Positions 29,690 through 39,532 of a DNA stretch of 64,000 nucleotides are shown here, piece after piece (within the stretch, counting starts at the first letter, position 1; each line of letters begins with the position of its first letter). Origin of the DNA: Ehrlichia ruminantium (lineage in GTDB: Bacteria > Pseudomonadota > Alphaproteobacteria > Rickettsiales > Anaplasmataceae); contig NZ_CP033455.1 in assembly GCF_009728835.1 (NCBI RefSeq), forward strand, positions 1,314,548 to 1,378,547, given 5' to 3'. The translations under genes and the position numbers were made by a program. The notes beneath the pieces were generated by a model that was not told the DNA's origin, did no database searches, and saw nothing but the letters and a program-made list of their open reading frames with translations.

Positions 29690-31050
29690 TGAATTACGTA
29701 CATCACAATTTTACTATCAATACCATAGTAACTTTAATTCCATACAGCTATAGAGGATCAAATTCTATTTGTATTGCAAAAAATTCTGTTATGTGTCATG
29801 AAACTCCACATGACTTATTTTCAACAGCAAACATCTGAAATCTATCATATTTCGAAGAATTACGTTGTATGCCATAGAATTTTACACGTCTGGAATCTCA
29901 TATGACCTACCTTCAAAAGATTAAATGATCTACGTCACAACCGCATCACCAATGTTGGAGCAATTCTTGCTCATTAGGGTGTATAAGACACCTAAAACCT
30001 ATTTGTACTTCAAAGAGTTTTGTTGTATGCTATAGAATTTCACATAATTTATCTTTAAAAGACTAAATGATCTACATCACAACCGCATTATCAATGTTGG
30101 AGCAATTACTGCTCATCAGGGCGTATAAGACATCTGAAATCTATTTGTACTTCGAAGAATTTTGTTGTATACCATAGAATTTCACATAATTTATCTTTAA
30201 AAGATTAAATGATCTGTGCTACAATTCCATCATTAATAGCAGAATAATTCCTATTCCATTTGACCAATTAGTTGTATGCCACAGAATTTCACATGACTTA
30301 TCTTTAAAAGATTGAATGATCTATGTCACAACCGCATTACCAATGTTGGAGCAATTCTTGCTCATCAGGGCGTATAAGACATCTGAAACCTATTTGTATT
30401 TCAAAGAATTTTGTTGTATGCCATAGAATTTCACATAATTTATCTTTAAAAGATTAAATGATCTATGTCACAACCGCATTACCAATGTTGGAGCAATTCC
30501 TGCTCATCAGGGCGTATAAGACATCTGAAACCTATTTGTATTTCAAAGAATTTTGTTGTATGCCATAGAATTTCACATGTCTGGAATTTCACATGACCTA
30601 CCTATTAAAAGATTAAATGATCTGTGCTACAATTCCATCATTAATAGCAGAATAATTCCTATTCCATTTGATTATAGAGAACAAAACTCTATTTGTACGT
30701 AAAAGAATTATGCTGTATACCATAGAATTGCACATAATTTATCTTTAAAAGATTGAATGATCTGTACTACAATTCCACCATCAATACCGTAACAATTCCT
30801 ACTCCATTTGACCATAGAGAATCAAATTCTATTTGTATTTTGAAGAATTAGTTGTATGCCACAGAATTTCACATGTTTGGAATCTCATATGACCTACCTT
30901 TAAAAGATTAAATAATCTATATCACAACTGCATCACCAATGTTGGAGCAATTCCTGCTCATTAGGGTGTATAAGATACCTAAAACCTACTTGCACTTTGA
31001 AGAATTTCTGTCATATATTTACAAAATATCAGATGATTCACTTTCTAAAG
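29690..31050. repeat. Satellite-like array B, about nine monomers
   Basis: The same two monomer types as array A occur in a different order and number, with boundaries near 29912, 30056, 30200, 30305, 30450, 30605, 30752 and 30900. Some monomers are chimeric or shortened, for example one of about 105 bp at 30200-30305. The different order shows that the arrays have rearranged since the gene duplication. Confidence 0.85.
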
Positions 31051-31109
31051 ACAGTGATATTTTAAACATATATGTTACTATCACATTTAGATGGTTAGTA
31101 TCGAAACAT

Positions 31110-31135
31110 TAGTAGATTGAGTTGTTAATCTACTA
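31110..31135. other. Conserved hairpin between the gene and array B
   Basis: TAGTAGATT, loop GAGTTGTT and AATCTACTA form nine perfect pairs, three more than in the copy at 27366. The loop is identical. It lies about 330 bases downstream of family member 2. Confidence 0.45.
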
Positions 31136-31467
31136 TTTAAAGTAAAATTCTCAAATAAAGTTACATATCACGTATTTAATTCACTCTAAATACAGTCACT
31201 ACTATCGTTTCTTTCCCATAACCCATTTTATATTGTACTAACACTTTAAACTATTGTACTCTTTATAATATTCAGTTAATAGAGATCATAATATTATAAA
31301 ATAGCAAAAATTATACCTACAAATACTAGTTAAGTTATAGATAAAACTATAATTAACAGTATGTTATGATTACTTTTTATCTCTAATATACCATTACACA
31401 TAGCTTTCATAATCATACTCAATATCATGCCCAAATATCACTTATTGTGTATCAACGACACAACAAA

Positions 31468-33111
31468 TTATCTACTATATCCTCCATCATGATGATGACC
31501 ATGTTCTTCATAGTCATCATCATCTTCTTCTGGTATTGTTGCTTGGTATCCACCCTCAGTAAGTATACTGAAATCACAAGCTTCAAATATCCCATACCTC
31601 TCCACCAAATCTTCAAGTATACCAATAGCTTCATCTGTAGCATACATCATGATAACTTGTACTATCTCATGAACTATGGTATCAAATGTAAACTGTCTAC
31701 TCTCAACAAGTTTAGGCAACATTTGTATAGTTCTAGGAGAACAAAATGCTAATATGGATTCTGTCAAGGTAAGATGACCAATTACTACTGGGTCATGTAG
31801 CCTCTTATAATACATCCTCATCATTACATAATTAATGTGACTCAACATTTGCATAAAAACACATCCTCCAGGATTAACTATAGGTTTCACATATTGAGAT
31901 AATCCATAAAATTGTATACATATGTAAACTAGCAAAAGATTTACCATTTGTTTTTCGCTATATTTAAACTCTCTACATTTCCTGAGTTCGCGTACTAAAT
32001 TACGAAACAATTGCAGTATTGCTTTATAATAATTTGCAGAATAAGGAAAACATGTGCCCTGTATAGAATCCGGATAATTACACAAAAGTGAATCTATAAC
32101 ACGATGAGTAGTATGTGTACGCTTACATAGCATATTAAAAATGCAACGCAACATATCCTGTACTGCTTTAAAATCAAGTGAATTCATACGATAATATACA
32201 ATATACTGACCTGGATTACCATAACCAAACGCATTAAAAAACATTGACATAATAATCATATTCATCAAAGGTTCTATAATTCCAGGACATGAAGTATACG
32301 ATCCCAACACACTAATCACTTTACTTCTTAAAGCAAGATGTCCTGCAGTACTAATATGATACAATGACAGTAACATATTACATACAAAATTACATTGTAG
32401 GTATCTTAGTTCAGCAGAGTTACTTTTTCTTCTACTAAAATATCCAGAAATATCACGATTTATAGGATCCAAGAGGCTAGCATCAATTATATCAATATCC
32501 TCAGGAATAAAAGCATCTTCAACAACAATACTAGGACCACGTCGACTACTAACAGGGTCAGTAATATCCAACTTTTCAATCTCAGAAGTTACATGATCTA
32601 CAGATACAGCTTGATCTTGGACTACAGAAGATTCAATAGACAATCTTTCCTCACCCTTGCTAACATAACGATCTACACCTTTCTTACCTGATTTTGCACC
32701 TTTAGCTTTTATTTTAGCTTTTGGTTTAGCTCCCTGCGTTATATATACGTCCTCAACTGCACTACTTGGTTGAGTTACTGTTACTGGCTTTGTACCTCTA
32801 GTTTTTACTTTAGTTTTTGGTCTAGCACCTTGCATTACATATACATTCTCAACTACACCACTTGGCTGACTTACTGGTACAGCAACACCGCTGATTTCAG
32901 TACCTTCCTCAGCACCTCCTTCAGCACCAGTTACACTGCTTGCAGGTACACCTTCTTCTTCTTCTCCTACACCTGTACCTACTGTCTGATTTTTGCTGTC
33001 AGACTCATCATCAGTATTACATGCCCCCTGTTTTTTATCACCTTGTAAATCACCATTTTCCTGATCATTATTATTTTTTTTATCTTTTTCTTTATCTTCA
33101 CTAAATAACAT
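31468..33111 (-). CDS. Lineage-specific repeat-bearing protein, family member 2
   Basis: This is a 547-residue paralog of the protein at 27713. The N-terminus (MLFSEDKEKDKK) is acidic and lysine-rich, followed by two motif copies, VYVMQGARPKTK and VYITQGAKPKAK, each introduced by a PSGVVEN or PSSAVED segment. The helical C-terminal domain begins DISGYFSRRK and keeps the TSCPGIIEP and MNSLDFKAV blocks. The tail is strongly acidic and histidine-rich, yet ends GYSR, matching GYHR in member 1. No catalytic motif, signal peptide or membrane helix is visible. The function is unknown; the family appears confined to this lineage. Confidence 0.85.
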   Translation of the reverse strand: MLFSEDKEKDKKNNNDQENGDLQGDKKQGACNTDDESDSKNQTVGTGVGEEEEGVPASSVTGAEGGAEEGTEISGVAVPVSQPSGVVENVYVMQGARPKTKVKTRGTKPVTVTQPSSAVEDVYITQGAKPKAKIKAKGAKSGKKGVDRYVSKGEERLSIESSVVQDQAVSVDHVTSEIEKLDITDPVSSRRGPSIVVEDAFIPEDIDIIDASLLDPINRDISGYFSRRKSNSAELRYLQCNFVCNMLLSLYHISTAGHLALRSKVISVLGSYTSCPGIIEPLMNMIIMSMFFNAFGYGNPGQYIVYYRMNSLDFKAVQDMLRCIFNMLCKRTHTTHRVIDSLLCNYPDSIQGTCFPYSANYYKAILQLFRNLVRELRKCREFKYSEKQMVNLLLVYICIQFYGLSQYVKPIVNPGGCVFMQMLSHINYVMMRMYYKRLHDPVVIGHLTLTESILAFCSPRTIQMLPKLVESRQFTFDTIVHEIVQVIMMYATDEAIGILEDLVERYGIFEACDFSILTEGGYQATIPEEDDDDYEEHGHHHDGGYSR

Positions 33112-33330
33112 ATAAGAAACCTATTAACACACTGTACCAATAAGTGTAATATAAGATTAATAACTTTTAAATTTTTTTAAATTGTATAAAATTTCACCAG
33201 GTTAAAAATAATAAAACATCTAGTATTATTTAAACAAAAAAAATGTACACTTTCCATTTTAGGAATAGGAAAGAACGGTAATTTAGCAATAATGCTTGTA
33301 TAACAAGGTATAAAAAAATCCAGAAGTTTA

Positions 33331-34520
33331 TCCTAAATCTCTGAATCAAAATAAGATGTGAATTTTATCTTTTCGAACAGTGAAGAATTCAAATCATTAC
33401 ATCACATTAGTAGATCTATACGATATCACAAACATAGCTATCTATTAAAACTGTTACAAACACTATGGTGTATAGAATTTAAAATATTTAATTTAAATCT
33501 CTTTAATCAATGATAAAGATTTCTGTATACCATACTCACATTATCCACTATACAACAATAGTTGACATGTGTTGAAAACCACAAAATACATAATTTTTAC
33601 TACTTACTTAATAACAAAACAACATATCATCAATCAATAGCAAAATTTACTAGCATGTAATAAAAGAAGTGACTGGAATGATTTAAGTATATTTATACAA
33701 TAGTAATAATTTTAATGAGGTCAATACAGTTTATAAGATTAGTAATATAGAGACTTTATTAGAAAAGCGTAAGCCATCATTATATAGAAGTTTACATCTG
33801 AAATACGAGGAAATGAATATAATTCTAGTAATTTTGATTTACATCACATTTATTTGTTATTTAATTAGAAATCACCCATTACATCACAGTATTCATAGTT
33901 CATAGACCTTGTCAATATTTAGAAATCAACACACTAGTCAACGAAAAATTTGAGCAACTTTAATAGTGGTACAATACACAAGTTTAACAAATTACACTAA
34001 CCTTAGCCTAATTATAGCTTTCAATAAAAAACTTATCTTATATTTCCACATTATTAAGTATAAGAAAGCAAAATAGTTAGTACTCCCTAGATACCTATAA
34101 AATACACCTGTATAACACGTGATTAATATTATCTCTATCTAACATTGTAACAAAAAACACGTGGCTTATATTTTTCACAACATAGCTTGTAACTTAACAT
34201 AAATCAATAACATGACATGAAAACACTTACATAAAGATTTTAATATAATTTTAGTATCAAAAATAATAACTAATTACTTCTTTTATACAACGTACATAAC
34301 TTCTTTATATATCCTTGATACAATACAAACATTTAAGTCATAATTATATAGATAAAAAAACCAGTAATAATATAAGTACAATAAAGCATTTATTTTAGTA
34401 ATCAGGAAAAGGGTGACCCTTATATTATCTAGAATTTACCTATTAAAACTATTGTATGAACATATATAAATTTTCAAAAATATCATACAACTAGTATAAT
34501 TAATAAAACACTGATATTTT
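33331..34520. other. Non-coding gap between the duplicated region and sucB
   Basis: About 1.2 kb of AT-rich sequence without a credible gene. I see no continuation of the duplicated block beyond about 33330, no RNA gene and no tandem repeat. Confidence 0.5.
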
Positions 34521-35726
34521 CTACACTTCTAAAAACATTCTACTTGGATCTTCTATATATTGCTTAACTCTTACTAAAAATGTCACAGCACCCTGTCCAT
34601 CAACAATTCTATGATCATAAGACAGAGCAATATACATCATAGGCCTAATTTCTATAGAATTGTCATTAACTACAACTGGACGTTTTTGTATCGAATGCAT
34701 TCCTAAAATACCGGACTGAGGAGGATTAATTATAGGAGTAGATAATAAGGACCCATATACCCCACCATTAGTAATAGTAAAAGTAGCACCAGCCATATCT
34801 GAAACCTCTAATTTCCCTTCCCTAGCTTTTTTCCCTAAAGAAGCTAAAGTTAATTCAAGCTCAGCAAAAGACATTTTATCAGCATCACGTATTACTGGAA
34901 CAACTAAACCTTTATCTGTTCCTACAGCAATACCTATATCATAATAATGTTTATATATAATCTCATTACCAGAGATTTCCGCGTTAATTACTGGTAACTC
35001 TTTTAATGCCAATACTACAGCCCTTATGAAAAAAGACATAAATCCAAGTTTGATCCCATATTTCTTTTCAAAGGTTTCTCTATATTGCACACGAAGATCC
35101 ATAACATTCTTCATATCCACTTCATTAAATGTAGTTAATATTGCAGCAGTATTTTGAGATTCCTTAAGCCTTGCAGCAATCACTTGTCTAATTTTACTCA
35201 TCTTGACACGTTCTTCCCTTTTCTCCTGAGAAATAACAGAAGATTGACTAGAAAGAGTATTACCCTGCGAAGTTACATTAATATGATCTAAAACATCAGA
35301 CTTTGTAATTCTCCCTCCGACACTAGAACCACTGATTTGACTGCGATCAATTGAATTTTCTGCCATCATTTTTACTGCAGAAGGAGCATCTTTTTTCTGT
35401 ATAAATGCTTGGATATCATCATTAACAACATTACTACTATCTGGCTTAGAACCCTGAGCTTGAGGTTGAATTACACCTGACAATTTAGCAGTATTGATTG
35501 TACATAGAAGGTGATCACGTCCTATAACATCTTCATCTACTACAAACACTTGATTAACAATGCCATCTACAGGAGATATAATTTCAAGAGAAGTTTTATC
35601 AGTTTCAATGATAAACAATACATTACCTTGCTTAACATCATCACCAATATTAACTAACACTCGAATCGGAGCTTCTAATATTGACTCACCACCAAGATTC
35701 TCAGCCCTTACCTGTATTTCACTCAT
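34521..35726 (-). CDS. sucB: Dihydrolipoyllysine succinyltransferase (E2 of 2-oxoglutarate dehydrogenase)
   Basis: SucB is the acyltransferase core of the 2-oxoglutarate dehydrogenase complex in the TCA cycle. Started at ATG 35726 ([15 protein letters not shown]) it has 401 residues. The frame continues 16 codons upstream, but those residues are unlike the family. Domains in order are a lipoyl domain with lysine K44 in ETDKTSLEI, an E3-binding domain at about 112-148 ([12 protein letters not shown] to TKSDVLDHI), and the catalytic domain ending with H372 and D376 in DHRIVDGQG. The gene is isolated from sucA, as in other Anaplasmataceae. Uptake of amino acids as TCA fuel makes this complex central in these bacteria. 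Confidence 0.96.
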   Translation of the reverse strand: MSEIQVRAENLGGESILEAPIRVLVNIGDDVKQGNVLFIIETDKTSLEIISPVDGIVNQVFVVDEDVIGRDHLLCTINTAKLSGVIQPQAQGSKPDSSNVVNDDIQAFIQKKDAPSAVKMMAENSIDRSQISGSSVGGRITKSDVLDHINVTSQGNTLSSQSSVISQEKREERVKMSKIRQVIAARLKESQNTAAILTTFNEVDMKNVMDLRVQYRETFEKKYGIKLGFMSFFIRAVVLALKELPVINAEISGNEIIYKHYYDIGIAVGTDKGLVVPVIRDADKMSFAELELTLASLGKKAREGKLEVSDMAGATFTITNGGVYGSLLSTPIINPPQSGILGMHSIQKRPVVVNDNSIEIRPMMYIALSYDHRIVDGQGAVTFLVRVKQYIEDPSRMFLEV

Positions 35727-36414
35727 AACTGTACCACAAAAAATTCCAAGATTATACTTAATACAAAAAACCACCTATGTACTATTTAATTATACCCATA
35801 GTACATATAAATCCAGCATCAAAAGATGATGTACACCCCATAGCATAAATCATAGAAATTCCCATTGTCAATAAATTAGCACATTATTTGACTTACAATT
35901 ACATATCATTAATTTAACTAAATACAATAAATCAGTAATAACTATCACTATAACAATACACATCAAACTAACAGACTAATTAAAATATCTAGGAAAATTG
36001 ACAAAAAACTCTAGTTAACACTTCACACACTTGAAGTAATATATTTTAGCACATTACATATGGCTTCATAATTTATTTTGCAAATAGATTGAAAATAATT
36101 ATAGCCAAATATCATTTCCTCTATTACAAATAATCATATAATGTAAATTGAAAACATAAATCTTGTTTAACTTACATTAGATACAACAATACTACTTACA
36201 GACTTTAACTAAACTGACATATTCACAAAAAATAAATACGTTTTAATTCACTTACTTATCACACAAACAATCATGCATTACTTCATATAGTTATTAAACA
36301 TCAATTGAAAATACAGATCTCATCCTACTCATAAAAAACACAACAATATTGTTATGGACTCTTATTGCACTATATATCATTTAACAGTCAAAGATAAATA
36401 TGTTTAATTTTAAT
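35727..36414. other. Non-coding gap between sucB and the gamma-carbonic anhydrase-like gene
   Basis: Nearly 700 bases of AT-rich sequence. I see no gene, repeat or clear hairpin. It must hold the sucB promoter. Confidence 0.5.
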
Positions 36415-36930
36415 TTACTTACAAACTAGATAATCACGAGCGAGTTCGATATAGTTATCAGCAGATTTACTAATTTCTTCAATTTCTTCATTAGATAACA
36501 TCCTGAAAAATTTTGCAGGTCTACCAGCCCATAATTCACCAGTTTTCACAATTTTACCTTTTGTAACTAACGATCCTGCAGCTATCATTGCATTCTTTTC
36601 AATTACAACATTATCCATAATAATAGATCCCATTCCAACAAATACATAATCATGAATTTCGCAAGCATGCAATATACAGCCATGTCCAACTGTTACCATA
36701 CTGCCAATGTTTGTATCACCATGATTTCTATCGACATGTATTACCGTATTATCTTGTATATTAGTACCCATACCAATAACAATTCTACCCACATCTCCAC
36801 GTAATACTGAGTTATACCATATACTACACCTCATACTTATATGAACATCACCTATAATTACAGCAGTAGATGCAACAAATACTTCACTACTTATATTAGG
36901 AACTATACATTTATAATTGAATATATTCAT
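36415..36930 (-). CDS. Gamma-carbonic anhydrase-like hexapeptide-repeat protein
   Basis: This 171-residue protein is a left-handed beta-helix of hexapeptide repeats (about residues 15-135), with the gamma-carbonic anhydrase-like features GDVxIGxxxSIWYNSVLRGDVGRIVIG, NIQDNTVIHVD and VGHGCILHACEI. The three potential metal-binding histidines (in VIHVDRNHGD and VGHGCILHAC) are present. Family members (YrdA, PaaY, CaiE types) bind zinc and are usually annotated as carbonic anhydrase or acetyltransferase-like. Activity is uncertain without biochemical data. The gene is transcribed away from the dacA-like gene, with an inverted duplication between them. Confidence 0.9.
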   Translation of the reverse strand: MNIFNYKCIVPNISSEVFVASTAVIIGDVHISMRCSIWYNSVLRGDVGRIVIGMGTNIQDNTVIHVDRNHGDTNIGSMVTVGHGCILHACEIHDYVFVGMGSIIMDNVVIEKNAMIAAGSLVTKGKIVKTGELWAGRPAKFFRMLSNEEIEEISKSADNYIELARDYLVCK

Positions 36931-37224
36931 AGCTAACTCATTTCATTTGATTAACGATACATAATACATTTGATACAACACTTATTATCAATCTAGTTAA
37001 AAATACTAATCTACATAATCTTGTTACAAATCAAAAGACACTTCCTATTATGTAACATTTTTGTTCTTTAAAGTAACACATTAATCTTAAGATTAATTAT
37101 CAAATAAATTTATCACAGTAAAATATTCAAATTGTACGGTATGGTAGGATATTTAAAGCTAATAGATACTATATATCCCAAAGTTCCCATTTCAATATTA
37201 AGCTTGATATAAAATATTTGCAGC

Positions 37225-37299
37225 ATATGTCATGACGCTACTTATATCAATTTATTTATTTATTAATACATCTGAATAATAAAAGTATATATTCCTTAT
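37225..37299 (+). repeat. Inverted repeat, left arm
   Basis: This 75-base arm is the reverse complement of 37795-37866 except for one four-base and one single-base indel. Weaker similarity continues outward to about 37203, matching the sequence right up to the dacA-like start. The left arm thus looks like an inverted copy of the dacA-like promoter and leader. Confidence 0.9.
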
Positions 37300-37794
37300 G
37301 ACCCATAAAGTTCGTGTTTGTTATTTTCAGAATGCAGTTGCAAATAACTACTACAAAAACCTTATTTATAACATAATAATATCCCCCATAATATTATATA
37401 CACTACAACTTATAATGTTGTATTATTCTAGCCAATAATTACTATCACATAATCTAAATATACCTTTTCACAGTATCATAAACATAAACAATATATACTT
37501 AATTATACAAGACTTACAAAAAGTATAGAAAGTATAGAATGTTCATTATTACTAAATATAAAAACACTATCTTATCGGAATTTTAAACAACTCTAAAATA
37601 TATAAGCTACTATTATAGTATTTTTATAGATAAAACTACCACCTAGTATTTCCATTAAGAATTTCATCATATGTATAACAGAGAAGAAGTCTTTTGATTT
37701 TTCAAAATATCCATTACATAACAAAACAATTAAGACATAGAATTAAAAAACACATTTATCTTACTAAAACTAAAGATACAAACTTTAATAGTTT

Positions 37795-37866
37795 ATAAGG
37801 TAATATATACTTTTATTATTCAGATGTATTAATAAATAAATTGATATAAGTAGCGTCATGACATAT
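37795..37866 (-). repeat. Inverted repeat, right arm, upstream of the dacA-like gene
   Basis: This arm ends 32 bases before the ATG of the dacA-like gene, so it probably contains its promoter. It includes the palindromic eight-mer GTCATGAC. Its partner is 37225-37299. Confidence 0.9.
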
Positions 37867-37898
37867 ACTATAAATATTTCTCTATCAAGATATTTATA

Positions 37899-39035
37899 AT
37901 GTTACGCAATTTTGTTATTGTATTTTTATATATTTTTACTTTCATTTTATCACCTATAAGCAATAGTTATGCAACAGACATACAAACTAAAGCATCCGAG
38001 GTAGCAATATTTGACCTTTCTTCACATATAATGTTATTTGAGCATAACATAGATAAAAAAATCAACCTATCTCTTATGAATAACCTTATGGAGCTATATA
38101 TTGCATTTTCATACATGAAACCAGGTTTTGTAAGAATGGAAGACAAATACATAGCAAGTAAGGAAGCATGGCAGAAAGGTGGTGCTTCTATTTTCCTAAG
38201 AGCAGGACAACCAGTAGTGGTACGTGACTTACTTGACGGAATTATTGCACTATCTGCAAATGATGCATCGATTACCCTCGCAGAAGGTATATCCGGTTCC
38301 CAAGAAAATTTTGTTAAAGAAATGAACCAAATGGCAACAAAACTACATCTTACAGCTTCACACTTTACTAACGTTACAGGACTACCACACAACAACCAAA
38401 CAACTTCAGCACGTGACGCAATAACACTAGCACAAAGATTGTTTAATGATTTCCCAGAATATTATTACTTATTCTCAACAAAAAATTTAAAATTCAATAA
38501 TATATATCAGCAAAGTACCAATACATTACTAGACAGCAATATGAATATTGATGGTATGATAGTAGGAAGTATTGAAAAAGGTAATTATGGAGCTATCATA
38601 TCAATACAAAAACACGGTAAAAGAGTTTTCATATTAGTTAATGGACTAAAAAGCCAAGAAGAACTTTTATCAGAAGCACAAATGTTAGTTAATCATGTTT
38701 ATGATAATTTTAGTACAAAGACTATATTTGAAAAAGGAAATAAAATTGAAGAAATAATGGTTAACGGTGGAAAAACTATAGGGGTAACTGTAAAAGACAA
38801 TGTCACTATTTCATATCCTAAAGACTCATATCACAACATTAAGATTTTTGTTTCACACAATAATGAAGCAGTATCTATTCCAGTAAAAAAAGGACAGGAA
38901 GTAGGTAAACTGCATATTCAAATACCAGGTCTTACAGAAAAAACTATTCCTGTATATGCAATGGAATGCATATCTAACACCAATTTTTTTGTGAAAATGC
39001 TAGATATGCTTCCTTTTAAAAATAAAGAGAATTAA
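37899..39035 (+). CDS. DacA-like penicillin-binding protein with a degenerate active site
   Basis: The 378-residue protein has the layout of a D-alanyl-D-alanine carboxypeptidase (PBP5/6, peptidase S11). It has a signal peptide (about 1-25), the transpeptidase-like domain with EAWQKGGASIFLRAGQ and RDLLDGIIALSANDASITLAE, and the C-terminal beta domain from about residue 265. Only the SxN motif (S119-A-N121) is intact. The SxxK motif reads S58-L-M-N61, so the general-base lysine is lost. The KTG motif in the DGMKTG context reads DGMIVG (221-223). It is therefore probably unable to cleave D-Ala-D-Ala and may bind peptidoglycan-like material or act structurally. A broken copy of residues 124-197 lies at 47.9 kb. 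Confidence 0.85.
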   Translation: MLRNFVIVFLYIFTFILSPISNSYATDIQTKASEVAIFDLSSHIMLFEHNIDKKINLSLMNNLMELYIAFSYMKPGFVRMEDKYIASKEAWQKGGASIFLRAGQPVVVRDLLDGIIALSANDASITLAEGISGSQENFVKEMNQMATKLHLTASHFTNVTGLPHNNQTTSARDAITLAQRLFNDFPEYYYLFSTKNLKFNNIYQQSTNTLLDSNMNIDGMIVGSIEKGNYGAIISIQKHGKRVFILVNGLKSQEELLSEAQMLVNHVYDNFSTKTIFEKGNKIEEIMVNGGKTIGVTVKDNVTISYPKDSYHNIKIFVSHNNEAVSIPVKKGQEVGKLHIQIPGLTEKTIPVYAMECISNTNFFVKMLDMLPFKNKEN

Positions 39036-39532
39036 AAACTGTATACACACATATAATGATTAGGTTCACTAAAACTAATAGTTACATTCATAAAGGCAGC
39101 TCATGTTTTAAAATCAAACAAGTAGCTTCTAGTTTTGAAAATGCATCTATTTCAAAATAACCTATATATTACTGTAAACTTCAAGATTATCTACAAATGA
39201 AGTAACTAGGTTTACATAATGAATGTTCTCTAGTTACCACAGCATATTTAAAGCAATTTACACTTGCAATTCTTTGTAAAGTCAATACATCACAAGATTA
39301 ACATACCTTTTGAAAAATTCACATTTAACATAACTTTTATATTAAACTTATTAGGAATTTCTAAAAAAGACATCAAACTTACAACACGAGCTTGACTAAA
39401 CTAAAAAATAAGCTCAGTTCTTTAATGATAAGCTTATCACTATAGACATATCAGGAATTAAAGTACAATAATCTAAACACAACACCATTACATGTAATAA
39501 AACAGCAAGGTTTATACAATACAAACATCACA
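39036..39532. other. Non-coding gap between convergent dacA-like and dsbD-like genes
   Basis: About 500 bases without a gene. A perfect 14-base palindrome, TGATAAGCTTATCA, lies at 39426-39439 and could form a hairpin or a dimeric binding site. No T-run follows it. Confidence 0.45.

Larger units (their letters stand above)
29560..33330. repeat. Copy 2 of the 3.7-kb tandem duplication
   Basis: This is the second block of the array-plus-gene duplication, in the same order and orientation as the first. Its left flank (TTCTATCCTTGTACTAATACATCC and TAATAAACTGAATTA near 29577-29694) matches that at about 25890-26004. Its right flank matches the segment just upstream of family member 1. Confidence 0.75.
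36931..37898. other. Divergent intergenic region with an inverted duplication
   Basis: This region separates two divergent genes. It holds two nearly identical inverted arms (listed separately), about 495 bases apart, and no gene. The segment between the arms has no open frame of note. Confidence 0.6.

Noticed and set aside
29602-29838. 78-codon plus-strand frame in the flank of array B
   Set aside because: The corresponding sequence in the duplicate flank near 25.9 kb does not keep the frame open.
25990-31050. Regular repeats that could be mistaken for CRISPR arrays
   Set aside because: The units are 133-158 bp, imperfect and contiguous, with no short identical repeat separated by unique spacers, and there are no cas genes in the window.
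39426-39439. Perfect 14-base palindrome as a regulator site
   Set aside because: It stands alone between convergent genes with no second copy in the window, so a binding site cannot be supported.
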